Of a stretch of 64,000 nt of DNA, positions 39,115 through 50,962 are shown piece after piece. Made by a program: the position numbers and the translations under genes. The DNA lies in contig CALFMO010000007.1 of NCBI GenBank assembly GCA_937879855.1, positions 1 to 64,000 on the forward strand, in the 5' to 3' direction. The notes beneath the pieces are model-generated. The model had not been told where the DNA came from. It saw nothing but the letters and a program-made list of their open reading frames with translations, and did not search any database. This DNA is from an uncultured Acidobacteriaceae bacterium. GTDB lineage: Bacteria > Acidobacteriota > Terriglobia > Terriglobales > Acidobacteriaceae. Each line of letters opens with the position of its first letter. Positions within the stretch are counted from its first letter, which is position 1.

Positions 39115-40137
39115 ATGATCGCAACCTTTGCGACCGCGCTGTTTTCCGCCACCGCATTTTGCCAGACAGCGACAATTAACTTGGCACCGGAGGAGGCTTC
39201 GGAGCCAATAACGCCGACCGCCGTTGCTATGCTGGAAAGTCCGGCCGACGTGCACGCCGTCCCAAATTTTGCCGTGCCAAGCTTTGACGTGTCGTCATTG
39301 CAGGCAGGGGCATTCGACGCCGACGCCGGAGGAACGGCTTCCATTCAGCCTGCCGATCACCAACCCGGCCTGGTTCATCGTTCCGTGAAGCGAATTTTGG
39401 AAGATCAAAAAGGAATCTATCTTGCTCCCTTCGAGCCCGCTCATCTCAAATACGACGCGATCGTGCTGGGCGGATCGGCTGTATTCTTCGTGACCGATCA
39501 CCGTATTGAAAACAATCTACCCGGCGGGCATTACCAGCTTTATCAGGACAGTTCCAATATTGCGATTGGCGGCCTTGCCGCCACGCTGGGCGGAGTCTGG
39601 CTATATGGCATTAAGGGTGATCATCCGCACGCCCGGGAAACAGGTGAAATTGAGCTCGAGACACTAGTCAACACGTTTCTGGTCTACACCCCCATGCAGT
39701 TTATTGCGGGGCGGGAGCGCCCGGGCGAGGGCAATGGCCACGGCGACTTTCTCAAACATCCTATGATCAACACGTCGTTCCCCGGCGGGCATGCGATGTT
39801 TACCTGGGCCATGGCCACGGTTGTCGCGCACGAGTACTCGCAGCCCTGGGTGAGAGTTCTGAATTACACAGCGGCCTTCACGGTCACGCTAACCCGCTTC
39901 CTGGCACGCGATCACTGGGCCTCGGATATGTGGGTAGGCACGGGCCTCGGGCTCGCCATCGGCACCTACACCTTCCACCAACGCTGCGATCCGGACTTGA
40001 GCTCTTCCTGCAAGCGTCACTACGACAGAATTGCGAAACGGAATACGAAATCCAAGTTAGATTTCGCGCCGGGTGGTCGCGAGTGGAATGCCGAACTGAA
40101 GGCCAATTACGGCAGTGGGCGTCCGATCTCCCAGTGA
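39115..40137 (+). CDS. PAP2-superfamily phosphatase, exported
   Basis: A 340-residue protein from ATG 39115, which gives the signal peptide MIATFATALFSATAFCQ; a longer in-frame start at 38941 has no signal sequence. The three PAP2 motifs are present: FIAGRERPGEGNG (Arg-Pro), NTSFPGGHAMFTW (the catalytic His, with PGGH in place of the more usual PSGH) and TRFLARDHWASDMWVG (Arg-x5-His-x3-Asp). Only about three hydrophobic segments surround them, so it is a soluble or weakly membrane-bound type. The family removes phosphate from lipids or other esters. No ribosome site is strong, so the start is uncertain. Confidence 0.85.
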   Translation: MIATFATALFSATAFCQTATINLAPEEASEPITPTAVAMLESPADVHAVPNFAVPSFDVSSLQAGAFDADAGGTASIQPADHQPGLVHRSVKRILEDQKGIYLAPFEPAHLKYDAIVLGGSAVFFVTDHRIENNLPGGHYQLYQDSSNIAIGGLAATLGGVWLYGIKGDHPHARETGEIELETLVNTFLVYTPMQFIAGRERPGEGNGHGDFLKHPMINTSFPGGHAMFTWAMATVVAHEYSQPWVRVLNYTAAFTVTLTRFLARDHWASDMWVGTGLGLAIGTYTFHQRCDPDLSSSCKRHYDRIAKRNTKSKLDFAPGGREWNAELKANYGSGRPISQ

Positions 40138-40321
40138 TGTCCGAAGGGGGCGACTACGCGTCCTAAGCGCCATCCACATTCTTCTCCGACCAGATAAACC
40201 GGCGCAGCTTCGGCCTTGACCGCGCGTGCAAGACCGCATCCGGATCGGCTACGTCAAAATGATGCGGACTCAGGCTACGCTGAATCTGCTGCTGAGATCG
40301 TGATAGACTCCTGTCCCACAA

Positions 40322-40852
40322 ATGAAAATCATGCGCTATACACGAAGAGATTTCTCGGTTGGCTTAGCGGCGACTCTGCCTGCATTCGGAATGACGCATC
40401 GGGCCTTCGGCTTGCCTACTCCGCAGGCGGATCACAATGGAATCTCACATAACTGCGAGACCATACATCAAGAAGTCGCGTTCAAGGCGCCGCGGAAGCG
40501 CATATACGAAGCGCTGACAGACGAGAAGAAATTCAGTCAGGTCACCGACTTCATCATGAAAGGCGCCTCGACGGAGATCAGCCGCGAAGTAGGCGGTTCG
40601 TTTTCTATTTTCGGCGGAGTCATCACCGGCCGCCATGTGGAACTGGTGCCGGACGAGCGCATCGTTCAAGCCTGGCGCGAGAAGGATTGGCCCGCGGGCG
40701 TGTATTCAATTGTTAAGTTCCAACTCGAGGGCCAGGGTGCCGAAACGAAACTGGTTTTCGATCATACCGGCTTCCCTCAAGGCGCAGCGGTGCACCTCGC
40801 GCCGGGATGGTGGACGCATTACTGGGAGCCTCTGCGGAAATACCTGGGATGA
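40322..40852 (+). CDS. SRPBCC/AHSA1-type protein with a Tat-like signal
   Basis: A 176-residue protein. The start has a twin-arginine-like signal (YTRRDFSVGLAATLPAFGM), so it may be exported folded. The rest is an AHSA1/SRPBCC fold: IHQEVAFKAPRKRIYEALTD, GGSFSIFGGVITGRHVELVP, then the C-terminal helix GWWTHYWEPLRKYL. SRPBCC domains hold hydrophobic ligands in a deep cavity; an exported one is unusual, because most AHSA1-like proteins are cytoplasmic. The ligand is unknown. The gene stands alone. Confidence 0.75.
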   Translation: MKIMRYTRRDFSVGLAATLPAFGMTHRAFGLPTPQADHNGISHNCETIHQEVAFKAPRKRIYEALTDEKKFSQVTDFIMKGASTEISREVGGSFSIFGGVITGRHVELVPDERIVQAWREKDWPAGVYSIVKFQLEGQGAETKLVFDHTGFPQGAAVHLAPGWWTHYWEPLRKYLG

Positions 40853-41235
40853 CGCTGGCAACCCTTGAACAATCAACAGCGCGCAGGACACCTCAATCGC
40901 GGAAGCATCTTCGCATCCTCCTTTTGTGGGTTTGACCGCGCTTCCCCGACGTGTTATAAACGCCTGTTTTGTGCAGGGAGGGCGGGACCAGGGTCTTCTT
41001 CTCCGGTCCACCATTACAAGCTGATCCCGGCGCGAAACCCGACGCGGCCAAACTCAACACACCTTCAGGTCTGGCGGTGGAAGCGTGTTCGGAACTCCGG
41101 AAACAATTTTATTTTGAGGCTCGAATGAGCGTGCATACCGTTGCCCGGGATGCGAGTTTCCAGTCTGCTTCCGGAAGGCAGTGCCTAAGCACGTTTGCAA
41201 TCCCTAAAAACCGTTTTTGTTCGGAGGACTCATAT
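40853..41235. other. Long 5' leader region of the pyrophosphatase gene
   Basis: 383 bases without a convincing gene. The pyrophosphatase frame is open upstream to 40969, but that part lacks any signal and does not resemble the family, so I treat it as leader. A GC-rich inverted segment (GGGACCAGGG near 40983, CCGGTCC near 41003) might fold. No known riboswitch is recognised. Confidence 0.35.
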
Positions 41236-43728
<2,493 letters not shown>

Positions 43729-43747
43729 CAAAGACGCGGAAAACAGT

Positions 43748-43780
43748 AACGCCATCCGAAGCGATTCGGATGGCGTTTTG
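43748..43780 (+). terminator. Intrinsic terminator after hppA
   Basis: A perfect 13-bp stem (AACGCCATCCGAA / TTCGGATGGCGTT) closed by the tetraloop GCGA and followed by a short T-rich run. It lies 20 bp after the hppA stop. Confidence 0.85.
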
Positions 43781-43796
43781 TTTGGGAGCAACTTCT

Positions 43797-43840
43797 TCGA
43801 GCTGCGCTCGAAGGACAGCCGGGGGCGGCTGTCCCCACAT
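43797..43840. repeat. REP-like dispersed palindrome
   Basis: CGAGCTGCGCTCG followed by the palindromic GGACAGCC...GGCTGTCC and CCACAT. The same ~44-bp unit recurs near 54.1, 56.7 and 60.5 kb. Confidence 0.75.
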
Positions 43841-43848
43841 GATCACGC

Positions 43849-44244
43849 TCAGAAGGCCTGCTTCATTTTTGACTTTACGCTGTGTGCTAGTTTTTCGATC
43901 TGTTCGGCTTTCTTGATGGCATCGACCGACATGACTCCTTGCTCGGCTTTCTGAAGGTAATCTTTCAACTCCGCAGTAAGCTGCAGCATCTTGTCGGTAT
44001 CGCGGCGGATCTCGATCTGGCGTTGAGCGTTGGCAGCGATTGCCTGCTGCCGTTGAATGTCGCTGCCTTCGGGAATCGTGGCTGCGCCTAGTCCCGGAAT
44101 AGTGGAAGGAGGAATTGGCGTGTGCAGATCCTGTGCCTGCGGTGCGGATGGAGGGATGGGGATGTGGACATCCTGCGCTGACGAAAACGGGACGACGCTC
44201 AATGATGCGACCAGCACGAAGCCCATGGAAGTTGCCCTCAGCAT
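43849..44244 (-). CDS. Exported coiled-coil protein (paralogue of 44885-45271)
   Basis: A 131-residue protein. ATG 44244 has a strong ribosome site (AGGAGGG at five bases) and a signal peptide (MLRATSMGFVLVASLSVVPF). A Pro-rich linker (PIPPSAPQ, PIPPSTIPG) is followed by a long helix ending DTDKMLQLTAELKDYLQKAE, then VMSVDAIKKAEQIEKLAHSV. The last ~50 residues align without gaps with the protein encoded at 44885-45271, including the DTDK and SVDxIKKAxxIEKLA signatures. No known domain; a periplasmic coiled-coil or adaptor role is conceivable. Confidence 0.7.
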   Translation of the reverse strand: MLRATSMGFVLVASLSVVPFSSAQDVHIPIPPSAPQAQDLHTPIPPSTIPGLGAATIPEGSDIQRQQAIAANAQRQIEIRRDTDKMLQLTAELKDYLQKAEQGVMSVDAIKKAEQIEKLAHSVKSKMKQAF

Positions 44245-44411
44245 GATGACCCTCCTGACTCGATGCAAGGATCGAAGCAAAATCGGTCGGGGCATTATGG
44301 CGCGGAGTGAACGCGGAAACAACTGATTTCGATCTCGTCGCAAATGAAAAAGCGTGACTGGCATCGTACGTCCGCGCCAGTCACGCCTGAGCTTCAGATT
44401 AGATTTAAACC

Positions 44412-44666
44412 TCAGCGGCGATCCCAGTAAATGTCACGCCGGTCCCGATTTACATCGCGATACTCCGGCCGCAATTCTCTGCGCTCGTGGCGCGCGGCAG
44501 CGTAGTCCCCACGGTAGACATCGCGGCGCAGTTCCGAGCGGTCACGTGCGATCTTGGCCTGATCGTGACGAACATCTCGGTGCATACCACGGTCGCCATC
44601 ATAGGCCAGCGCCGGCGACACGGCCATTCCCACTAACAAGAGAAATCCAGCAATCGCGCGTTTCAT
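44412..44666 (-). CDS. Small highly charged exported protein
   Basis: An 84-residue protein. ATG 44666 follows GGAGG and a signal peptide (MKRAIAGFLLLVGMAVSPAL). The mature ~60 residues are made of Arg/Asp/His/Tyr repeats (RDVRHDQAKIARDRSELRRD, then YRDVNRDRRDIYWDRR) and probably form a single charged helix. No family is known to me. It lies between two paralogous coiled-coil proteins on the same strand, which suggests a shared envelope function. Confidence 0.65.
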   Translation of the reverse strand: MKRAIAGFLLLVGMAVSPALAYDGDRGMHRDVRHDQAKIARDRSELRRDVYRGDYAAARHERRELRPEYRDVNRDRRDIYWDRR

Positions 44667-44884
44667 ATATTTTGTCCTCCGACCGCAATTCGCGGCTAGT
44701 GATGTAAACACGCGGCGCAAAGAGGAGTTCCGTGAGCAGAACGCTCAATAGGAATGAACGGCAGGCAACCCGATACAAGAAGCGAACATCGTGTCACAGG
44801 CGACTCACTTGGGTGACGGCTCACATAGCGACATCTGCCTCCGCCATCCCACGCAGGACGAATCCCAGCGGACCTAAGCAATGC

Positions 44885-45271
44885 TCAATTCGGCCCTTTC
44901 ATTTTTTCCTTTACGCTTTTCGCCAACTTCTCAATCTCGTCGGCTTTTTTGATGACGTCGACGGAGAGCACGTTCTCGTCAGATTTGTCCACGGACTCTT
45001 TCAGTTCCTGAGATAACTTGAGCAACTTGTCGGTGTCGTGCTTGAGTGCGGCGACACGCTCTTTGGCGGCTTTTTTGGCCATCTCATTGGCGATTCGGGC
45101 GCGCGCTTCATCTTCATTGGCGAGGGGGGCGGTGACATCCTGCCTTGGAGACTGCGCGGGGATTGAGGTCTGCGCAAACCCTGGCCGGGACAAAACGGTC
45201 ATGCACGAAACGCAAAGCAAGAGCATCCACACCGGAAGTCGGGTTCGCACGGAAACCTCGCAGAGAGCCAA
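44885..45271 (-). CDS. Exported coiled-coil protein (paralogue of 43849-44244)
   Basis: A 128-residue protein with a signal peptide (LPVWMLLLCVSCMTVLSRPG); the hydrophobic run contains two Cys, but no clear lipobox. A charged helix (ARARIANEMAKKAAKERVAA) leads into the shared C-terminal block DTDKLLKLSQELKESVDKSD and VLSVDVIKKADEIEKLAKSV. Near-identical architecture to 43849-44244 points to an old tandem duplication around the small charged-protein gene. Function is unknown. Confidence 0.68.
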   Translation of the reverse strand: MALCEVSVRTRLPVWMLLLCVSCMTVLSRPGFAQTSIPAQSPRQDVTAPLANEDEARARIANEMAKKAAKERVAALKHDTDKLLKLSQELKESVDKSDENVLSVDVIKKADEIEKLAKSVKEKMKGPN

Positions 45272-45369
45272 GCGCGCGCTACTCCGGGGAAATTATACGT
45301 CTGTGGCATGGTTCAAAACTTCTACCACGAATGGCACGAAGGGACACGAAGGAAAACTGAGTTCACGAA

Positions 45370-45399
45370 AAAAGCCAGAGCATTTGGGCTCTGGCTTTT
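45370..45399 (-). terminator. Intrinsic terminator after rho
   Basis: AAAAGCCAGAGC and GCTCTGGCTTTT form a 12-bp stem with a 6-base loop. On the minus strand it is followed by a run of T, so it terminates the rho transcript; a T run on the plus strand makes it potentially bidirectional. Confidence 0.8.
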
Positions 45400-45422
45400 C
45401 TATTTCTCGTGTTTAGAAGTGA

Positions 45423-46673
45423 TCAGAGAGCGCTCATGTTGGCCAGGAACTCGCTGTTCCCCCGAGTCTTGCTGAGCTTGTCGATCAGCAATTCCATGGC
45501 TTCCACCGGAGAGAGCGGGTTCAGGACTTTGCGGAGAACCCAGATGCGGGACAGATCCTCTTTGGGGATGAGCAGTTCTTCCTTACGCGTGCCGGAGCGC
45601 TGAATGTCGATGGCCGGAAAGACGCGCTTGTCGACCAGTTTGCGCTCCAGAATGATTTCCGAATTGCCCGTGCCTTTGAACTCTTCAAAGATCACGTCAT
45701 CCATTCGCGAACCGGTGTCGATCAAGGCCGTCGCAATGATGGTCAGCGAGCCGCCTTCTTCAATGTTGCGCGCGGAACCGAAGAACCGCTTCGGACGCTG
45801 CAACGCATTGGAATCGACGCCGCCCGAGAGCACCTTGCCCGAAGGCGGAACAATCGTGTTGTAGGCACGCGCGAGACGCGTGATGGAGTCGAGCAGAATG
45901 ACGACGTCGCGCTTGTGCTCGACCAGGCGCTTGGCTTTTTCGATCACCATTTCGGCGACTTGCACGTGGCGCGCCGCAGGCTCGTCGAAGGTCGAGGAAA
46001 TAACTTCGCCTTTGACCGAGCGCTGCATGTCGGTAACTTCTTCCGGGCGCTCGTCGATCAGCAGCACCATCAACACAACTTCAGGATGGTTGGCTGTAAT
46101 CGAGTTGGCGACGTTCTGCAGCAACATGGTTTTGCCGGCGCGTGGCGGCGAGACGATGAGGCCGCGCTGTCCCTTGCCGAGCGGAGTGAGCAGGTCCATC
46201 ACGCGGGCACTGGAATTCTCGCGGGTGGTCTCAAGCTTGATGCGCTCCTGCGGATAGAGCGGCGTCAGGTTGTCAAACAGAATCTTGTTGCGAGCCTCGT
46301 CGGGAGACTCAAAATTCACAGCTTCAATCTTCACCAGCGCGAAATATTTTTCGCCCTCGTGGGGAGGACGCACCTGGCCGCTGATGGTGTCGCCGGTCTT
46401 GAGGTCAAATTTGCGGATTTGTGAGGGCGAGACGTAGATGTCGTCGGGCCCGGGCAGGTAATTGTAGTCGGGAGAGCGGAGGAAGCCGTAGCCGTCGGGC
46501 AGGATTTCAAGCACGCCCTCGGCGAAGATGTGGCCTTCTTTTTCGCTCTGCGCCTGCAGGATTTTAAAGATGAGGTCCTGCTTGCGCATACCGCTGGCAC
46601 CGGGCAGATCCAAGGTCCTTGCGATCTTGGTCAACTCGGTGATGTTCTTTTCTTTCAGTTCAGCGATGGTCAT
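45423..46673 (-). CDS. rho: Transcription termination factor Rho
   Basis: A 416-residue hexameric RNA helicase that ends transcription of untranslated RNA. ATG 46673 ([20 protein letters not shown]) is the usual Rho start, with AGGTG upstream. Domains: N-terminal helical domain (to ~45), cold-shock-like RNA-binding domain ([20 protein letters not shown]), then the ATPase with Walker [12 protein letters not shown], Walker [22 protein letters not shown] loop [12 protein letters not shown] and R-loop/secondary site [17 protein letters not shown]. Length and motifs are complete. No extra insertion domain is present. Confidence 0.98.
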   Translation of the reverse strand: MTIAELKEKNITELTKIARTLDLPGASGMRKQDLIFKILQAQSEKEGHIFAEGVLEILPDGYGFLRSPDYNYLPGPDDIYVSPSQIRKFDLKTGDTISGQVRPPHEGEKYFALVKIEAVNFESPDEARNKILFDNLTPLYPQERIKLETTRENSSARVMDLLTPLGKGQRGLIVSPPRAGKTMLLQNVANSITANHPEVVLMVLLIDERPEEVTDMQRSVKGEVISSTFDEPAARHVQVAEMVIEKAKRLVEHKRDVVILLDSITRLARAYNTIVPPSGKVLSGGVDSNALQRPKRFFGSARNIEEGGSLTIIATALIDTGSRMDDVIFEEFKGTGNSEIILERKLVDKRVFPAIDIQRSGTRKEELLIPKEDLSRIWVLRKVLNPLSPVEAMELLIDKLSKTRGNSEFLANMSAL

Positions 46674-46789
46674 GAATTTCACCTGGAACCCGCGCACTGG
46701 AACTTATTCGTTCGTGTCAGCGGGTGATTTTCAAAAGGAAGGGGACTCAGGGAAGACGCACGTATTACCAGGCAGGAAGGCGGGGCTGG

Positions 46790-47005
46790 TTAAGCAGCCC
46801 GCCGTTGTGCCTCAGCAAAATTCTCTGGTTCCGACAAAATTTCTTGCCGCTCCGAGTCGGCGATCCGGTCCAATACGCCGTTCATGGTTTCCTGGATGCG
46901 GGTGCTGGGCCGGTGGAACTTACGCGTGGCCTTGGAGGCAAGCTGACACAGCATATACCGATTGCGTAGAGTCTGTAAAGCATCAAACACACGATCAGAG
47001 CGCAT
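46790..47005 (-). CDS. RNA polymerase omega-like small protein
   Basis: A 71-residue protein with AAGGAG upstream of ATG 47005. The core NRYMLCQLASKATRKFHRP followed by STRIQETMNGVLDRIA recalls the conserved helix pair of bacterial omega (RpoZ: N-R-Y/F...A-x-K-A-R), and its position 117 bp upstream of rho fits a transcription-related operon. The C-terminal ~20 residues are variable and acidic, as in omega. The match is by eye and moderate; if another rpoZ exists in the genome this would be a paralogue. Confidence 0.5.
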   Translation of the reverse strand: MRSDRVFDALQTLRNRYMLCQLASKATRKFHRPSTRIQETMNGVLDRIADSERQEILSEPENFAEAQRRAA

Positions 47006-47449
47006 GTGCTTTCTATCTCCTTACTTTATGATTGTGGCCTTCCGCATTCGTCCTTCTGCCAGGAGATGACCGTAAACCCCGGAGTACGGCCTAAGTCACT
47101 GAAATCCTAGTAGGTTGTAAAGGAGTTAGCGTAAAAACTCACTTTTTGAATAGATGCGCGACAGGACACTGAAGATGCTCGATTTTCTGGGCCTAGGTTC
47201 CTATGCGCAACAACTCAAAAAAGCCCAGCGGATTCCTTGTGTCCCGGGAACTGGTTAATGTAGCACACGGGCGGTACAGGTCAAGTATTAATTTGTCTTC
47301 CGGTAGAGGAGGAGGCTACCTCGCAGGGATTGGCGGACCTCCCCCCACTCTCAAGCTCGGTAGTCTATTTGAATCAATAAGTTATGGCATGTGACGGCTG
47401 AGGTGCGACCGATGTCGCATTGAGCTGACAACACAATTGTTTACATACC

Positions 47450-47477
47450 TTGACAGTTGACATTCTTCTCGTAGATT
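47450..47477 (+). promoter_or_regulatory. Candidate sigma-70-type promoter for the TonB-dependent receptor
   Basis: TTGACA (47450-47455), 16-base spacer, TAGATT (47472-47477), about 100 bp before the receptor start. A second TTGACA overlaps the spacer. The stretch 47006-47449 holds only short open frames (for example 47203-47394) that I do not support. Confidence 0.45.
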
Positions 47478-47574
47478 ATGCCCTTCTCGTAGAACGTGCC
47501 GCGTGAGAGAACGATTTTCTTCAGTACAAAATGCGTCGGTGGACCGAGATGTCCAACGAGATGGGAGAACCGAG

Positions 47575-50500
47575 ATGCCCAGCCCCCGAAAAGTTCGTAC
47601 AGTACTTCGTATTGTAGCCAGCATGATCTCATTCACAGCAGTTTCGTTGTTCGGACAAGCCGTCAACGGCACGCTGCTGGGAACGCTGACCGATTCTTCA
47701 GGAGCGGCCGTAGCGGGAGCCAAAGTCACTGCCACCGAAACTAGCACGGGAATCGCTCGCGGCACAGACACCAACGCTAGCGGCAACTATGTATTTCCCG
47801 ATATGGCCCCCGGCACGTATAGGGTTCTCGCCGAAGCGAAAGGATTCAAGAAAGAGACCCGCTCCGATCTCCGTCTCGACGTCAACAGCACGGTGCGCGC
47901 CGACTTAACCATGCAACCCGGCGCCGTATCGGAGACGGTCGAGGTCACAGGAGCCGCTCCAACCTTGCAGACTGATCGCGCCGACGTGGCGCAGAAGATT
48001 CAGGAGGCGCAACTGGAGCAGTTACCGGTAGGCGGCGCCAACCGCAATTTCCAAGGTCTTCTCGCTCTGGTTCCCGGTACCGTGCGCCCGCACCGTGACC
48101 ACTCTGAGTTCTTCAATGCGCAAGACACGCTTTCCACCGAAGTTAATGGCCAATCGCGCGAGTTCGACCAGTTATCCATCGAAGGCGTGAATGACGATGA
48201 GCGCACGGGCCTGCTTCAAATTTACGTGCCGCCCGCAGAGGCCATCGAGACCGTGGACGTAAGCACCAGCAACTACGATGCCGAGTTCGGCCGCGCCGGG
48301 GGCGCCGTAACTAATGTAGTGCTGAAATCCGGCACCAATGATTTTCACGGCTCGCTTTACGAATACAACCGCGTGAGCGCCCTGCAAGCGCGCTCTTACT
48401 TCAACCGGCCGCCGGCGAAGCTCGCACACACTACATACAACTATTACGGTGGGACTTTCGGCGGACGAATCATAAAAAACAAGACATTCTTCTTTGGCGA
48501 CATCCTGCGCATCGATGACATCCGTGGCCAGTTCCAACTTACGACACTCGCTACCGACCCATTCCTCGCCGGAGACCTGAGAGCGGGCGGCACCAATATC
48601 TACGACCCGACCACCGGCAATCCCGACGGCACTGGTCGCCAGCAGTTCTCCTGTAATGGTGTATTGAACACGATCTGCCCAAATCGGTTCAGCCCCATTG
48701 CGCTTAAGATCCTTGCTTTGGTGCCGCACACCAATTTGCCGGGTCTTACCAATAACTATCAGGAGAATACGCAGTTCAGAAAGCACAGCACTTCTTTCGA
48801 CATCAAACTCGACCACAACTGGACACAGAACGACCGACTATCGTTCCGGTTCAGCCGTGCGGTGCAGAATCCTTTTCAGCAGCCGATGTTCGGCCTGGCT
48901 GGCGGCCCCATCGGATTCCAGGGTCCCGGCAACCAGCACGAACAAAGCGGCGCGCTGAATTGGACGCACGTCTTCTCCTCGAATCTAATCGTAGAAACGC
49001 GGGCTGGCATAAGCCACTATCACAATGTGACACAGACCTCGGATTACGGCTCGACTTCCACCGCCGCGCTCGGAATTCCTGGCGTGAATTTGAATGCATT
49101 CACCAGCGGCATGACCCAGATCGAAATCCAGGGAGGTTACGGCAATCCGTACGTTGGGTACTCGGCTTCGCAGCCGTGGAATCGCGCTGAGACCAATATC
49201 GATGTCGTGAACAACTGGACGAAGATCAGGGGCAATCACACCTTCAAATGGGGCGCCGACGTACGGCGGTTGCGCGACGATCTGGTGCAGGCCCAGACCT
49301 TTGGACCGCGCGGCCACTTCTTTTTCGGGACTGGAACCACTTCCTTGAACACTGGTTCTGGAAGCTCGAAGACAAGTATTGCCAATAACTTCGCATCATT
49401 CCTGATTGATGCGCCGACGCAAATCGGCCGCGACATCTCTATCATCTCCGGTTCATGGCGCGAAACGGAGGCTTTCTTCTACGGGCAAGATACATGGCAC
49501 GCGAGCCGGAAGCTAACCGTCGATGCCGGGCTGCGATGGGAGCTGTATGTACCAGCGACACCGAGCCATGCCGGCGGCTACTCCAACTACGATTCCGGAA
49601 GGAACCGTCTGGTTCTCGCCGGGATCGATGGCAACCCACTTAACCTCGGTCGCCAGACCTACTACAAATACTTTGCTCCCCGCGTCGGCCTCGCCTATCG
49701 CCTCTCCGAACAAACCGTGGTGCGCGGCGGCTTCGGCATGAGCTATGAGCCTTTCACCAATAATCAGTACGCGTTCAACTTCCCCATCCGCCAGAACGAA
49801 GGTTCGAATCAAACCAACAGCTTTGCCCTGCCGACGATCAACGGAGTCCCGGCAACCATGGCCAATGGATTTCCTGCGCCGATTGCGGTCGCCATCGCCT
49901 CCGATGGAACGGTCACTCCAAATCCTGCCGAAAACTATATCGTCGTCGACAAGCATTTCCAGCAGCCCTACGTCGAATCCTACAATTTCGCCGTACAGCA
50001 ATCCCTGCCCAAGAATTTCGTGCTCGAAGTGGCATATGTGGGCAACCACGGCGTGAAGATCCCCGTAAGCTACGACTTGAACGCCGCCACTATTCCAGCG
50101 CTCAATCCTGATGGCACCGTGGCCAAGAACACCTGCAGCGTTCGCCCACTCTGCGCCGCTTTCGGCCGTACCGCTGGCACAAACTTCCTGTTTAAGCCCA
50201 CGGTCTCGAACTACAACTCGTTGCAAGCCAGGTTGGACCACAGATGGAAGAATGGGTTCCTGCTGACCACCTCCTATACCTGGGCGAAAGCCTTAGCCTA
50301 TCGCTCCGACATGGGTGCCGATGACGGCATACCGGACAACTACATCGATTTTCGGCGCAATTACACGCCGACAAGCCGCAATCGAACCCACACCTTCGTG
50401 CAGAGCTACGTGTACGAATTGCCGTTCGGGCGGAACAAGTCGCTGCTGAAGTCGGGCGTTGCCAGCTGGATTGTCGGCGGATGGGGAGTGAGCGGCGTGC

Positions 50501-50946
50501 TCTCCCGCATGAGCGGCACTCCGCTGCACTTCAGCGATAGCGGAAACACGCTTAATGCACCAGGTTCCACGCAGTATCCCGAACTCGTTGCGCCCTTTCA
50601 TCGTTTAGGCGGCATCGACACCAAGCTGTGGTTCGATCCCAGTTCGTTTGCGCACGTCACCACGCCAGGCGTACTTGGGAACATGAAGCGTTATGAGTTC
50701 ACGGGGCCCGGGTTCTTCAATCTGGACGCGGCCCTGTACCGCAATTTCCCTATTCGAGAAAGGATGGGACTCGAATTCCGCGCTGAGGCCTTCAGCATAA
50801 CCAACACGCCACATTTCAGTAACCCGCAAACCAGCTTCACATCTCCAAGCTTCGGATTCATCAAAGGCACAGGAGACCAAAACGGCGCCGGAAGCGTAGG
50901 AGATGGAAACCGCGTGTTGGAACTAAGCGGGAAATTCTACTTCTGA
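47575..50946 (+). CDS. Oar-like TonB-dependent outer-membrane receptor
   Basis: A 1,123-residue protein. ATG 47575 follows GGGAGA and starts a signal peptide (VLRIVASMISFTAVSLFGQ). Residues ~30-120 are a carboxypeptidase-regulatory-like (transthyretin) domain: GTLLGTLTDSSGAAVAGAKV, ASGNYVFPDMAPGTYRVLAE. A plug domain follows (VDVSTSNYDAEFGRAGGAVT, then GTNDFHGSLYEYNR), then a large beta barrel ending FSNPQTSFTSPSFG and closing with the aromatic LELSGKFYF. This architecture is the main expanded receptor family of Acidobacteriota and usually imports sugars, peptides or metal complexes. The substrate cannot be told from sequence. It is monocistronic. Confidence 0.93.
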   Translation: MPSPRKVRTVLRIVASMISFTAVSLFGQAVNGTLLGTLTDSSGAAVAGAKVTATETSTGIARGTDTNASGNYVFPDMAPGTYRVLAEAKGFKKETRSDLRLDVNSTVRADLTMQPGAVSETVEVTGAAPTLQTDRADVAQKIQEAQLEQLPVGGANRNFQGLLALVPGTVRPHRDHSEFFNAQDTLSTEVNGQSREFDQLSIEGVNDDERTGLLQIYVPPAEAIETVDVSTSNYDAEFGRAGGAVTNVVLKSGTNDFHGSLYEYNRVSALQARSYFNRPPAKLAHTTYNYYGGTFGGRIIKNKTFFFGDILRIDDIRGQFQLTTLATDPFLAGDLRAGGTNIYDPTTGNPDGTGRQQFSCNGVLNTICPNRFSPIALKILALVPHTNLPGLTNNYQENTQFRKHSTSFDIKLDHNWTQNDRLSFRFSRAVQNPFQQPMFGLAGGPIGFQGPGNQHEQSGALNWTHVFSSNLIVETRAGISHYHNVTQTSDYGSTSTAALGIPGVNLNAFTSGMTQIEIQGGYGNPYVGYSASQPWNRAETNIDVVNNWTKIRGNHTFKWGADVRRLRDDLVQAQTFGPRGHFFFGTGTTSLNTGSGSSKTSIANNFASFLIDAPTQIGRDISIISGSWRETEAFFYGQDTWHASRKLTVDAGLRWELYVPATPSHAGGYSNYDSGRNRLVLAGIDGNPLNLGRQTYYKYFAPRVGLAYRLSEQTVVRGGFGMSYEPFTNNQYAFNFPIRQNEGSNQTNSFALPTINGVPATMANGFPAPIAVAIASDGTVTPNPAENYIVVDKHFQQPYVESYNFAVQQSLPKNFVLEVAYVGNHGVKIPVSYDLNAATIPALNPDGTVAKNTCSVRPLCAAFGRTAGTNFLFKPTVSNYNSLQARLDHRWKNGFLLTTSYTWAKALAYRSDMGADDGIPDNYIDFRRNYTPTSRNRTHTFVQSYVYELPFGRNKSLLKSGVASWIVGGWGVSGVLSRMSGTPLHFSDSGNTLNAPGSTQYPELVAPFHRLGGIDTKLWFDPSSFAHVTTPGVLGNMKRYEFTGPGFFNLDAALYRNFPIRERMGLEFRAEAFSITNTPHFSNPQTSFTSPSFGFIKGTGDQNGAGSVGDGNRVLELSGKFYF

Positions 50947-50962
50947 GGACATACATGTTGCG

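Noticed and set aside
47203..47394. Open frame of 63 codons upstream of the TonB-dependent receptor
   Set aside because: No ribosome site, low complexity (Gly/Ser), and overlap with the likely promoter region side; no homologue recalled.
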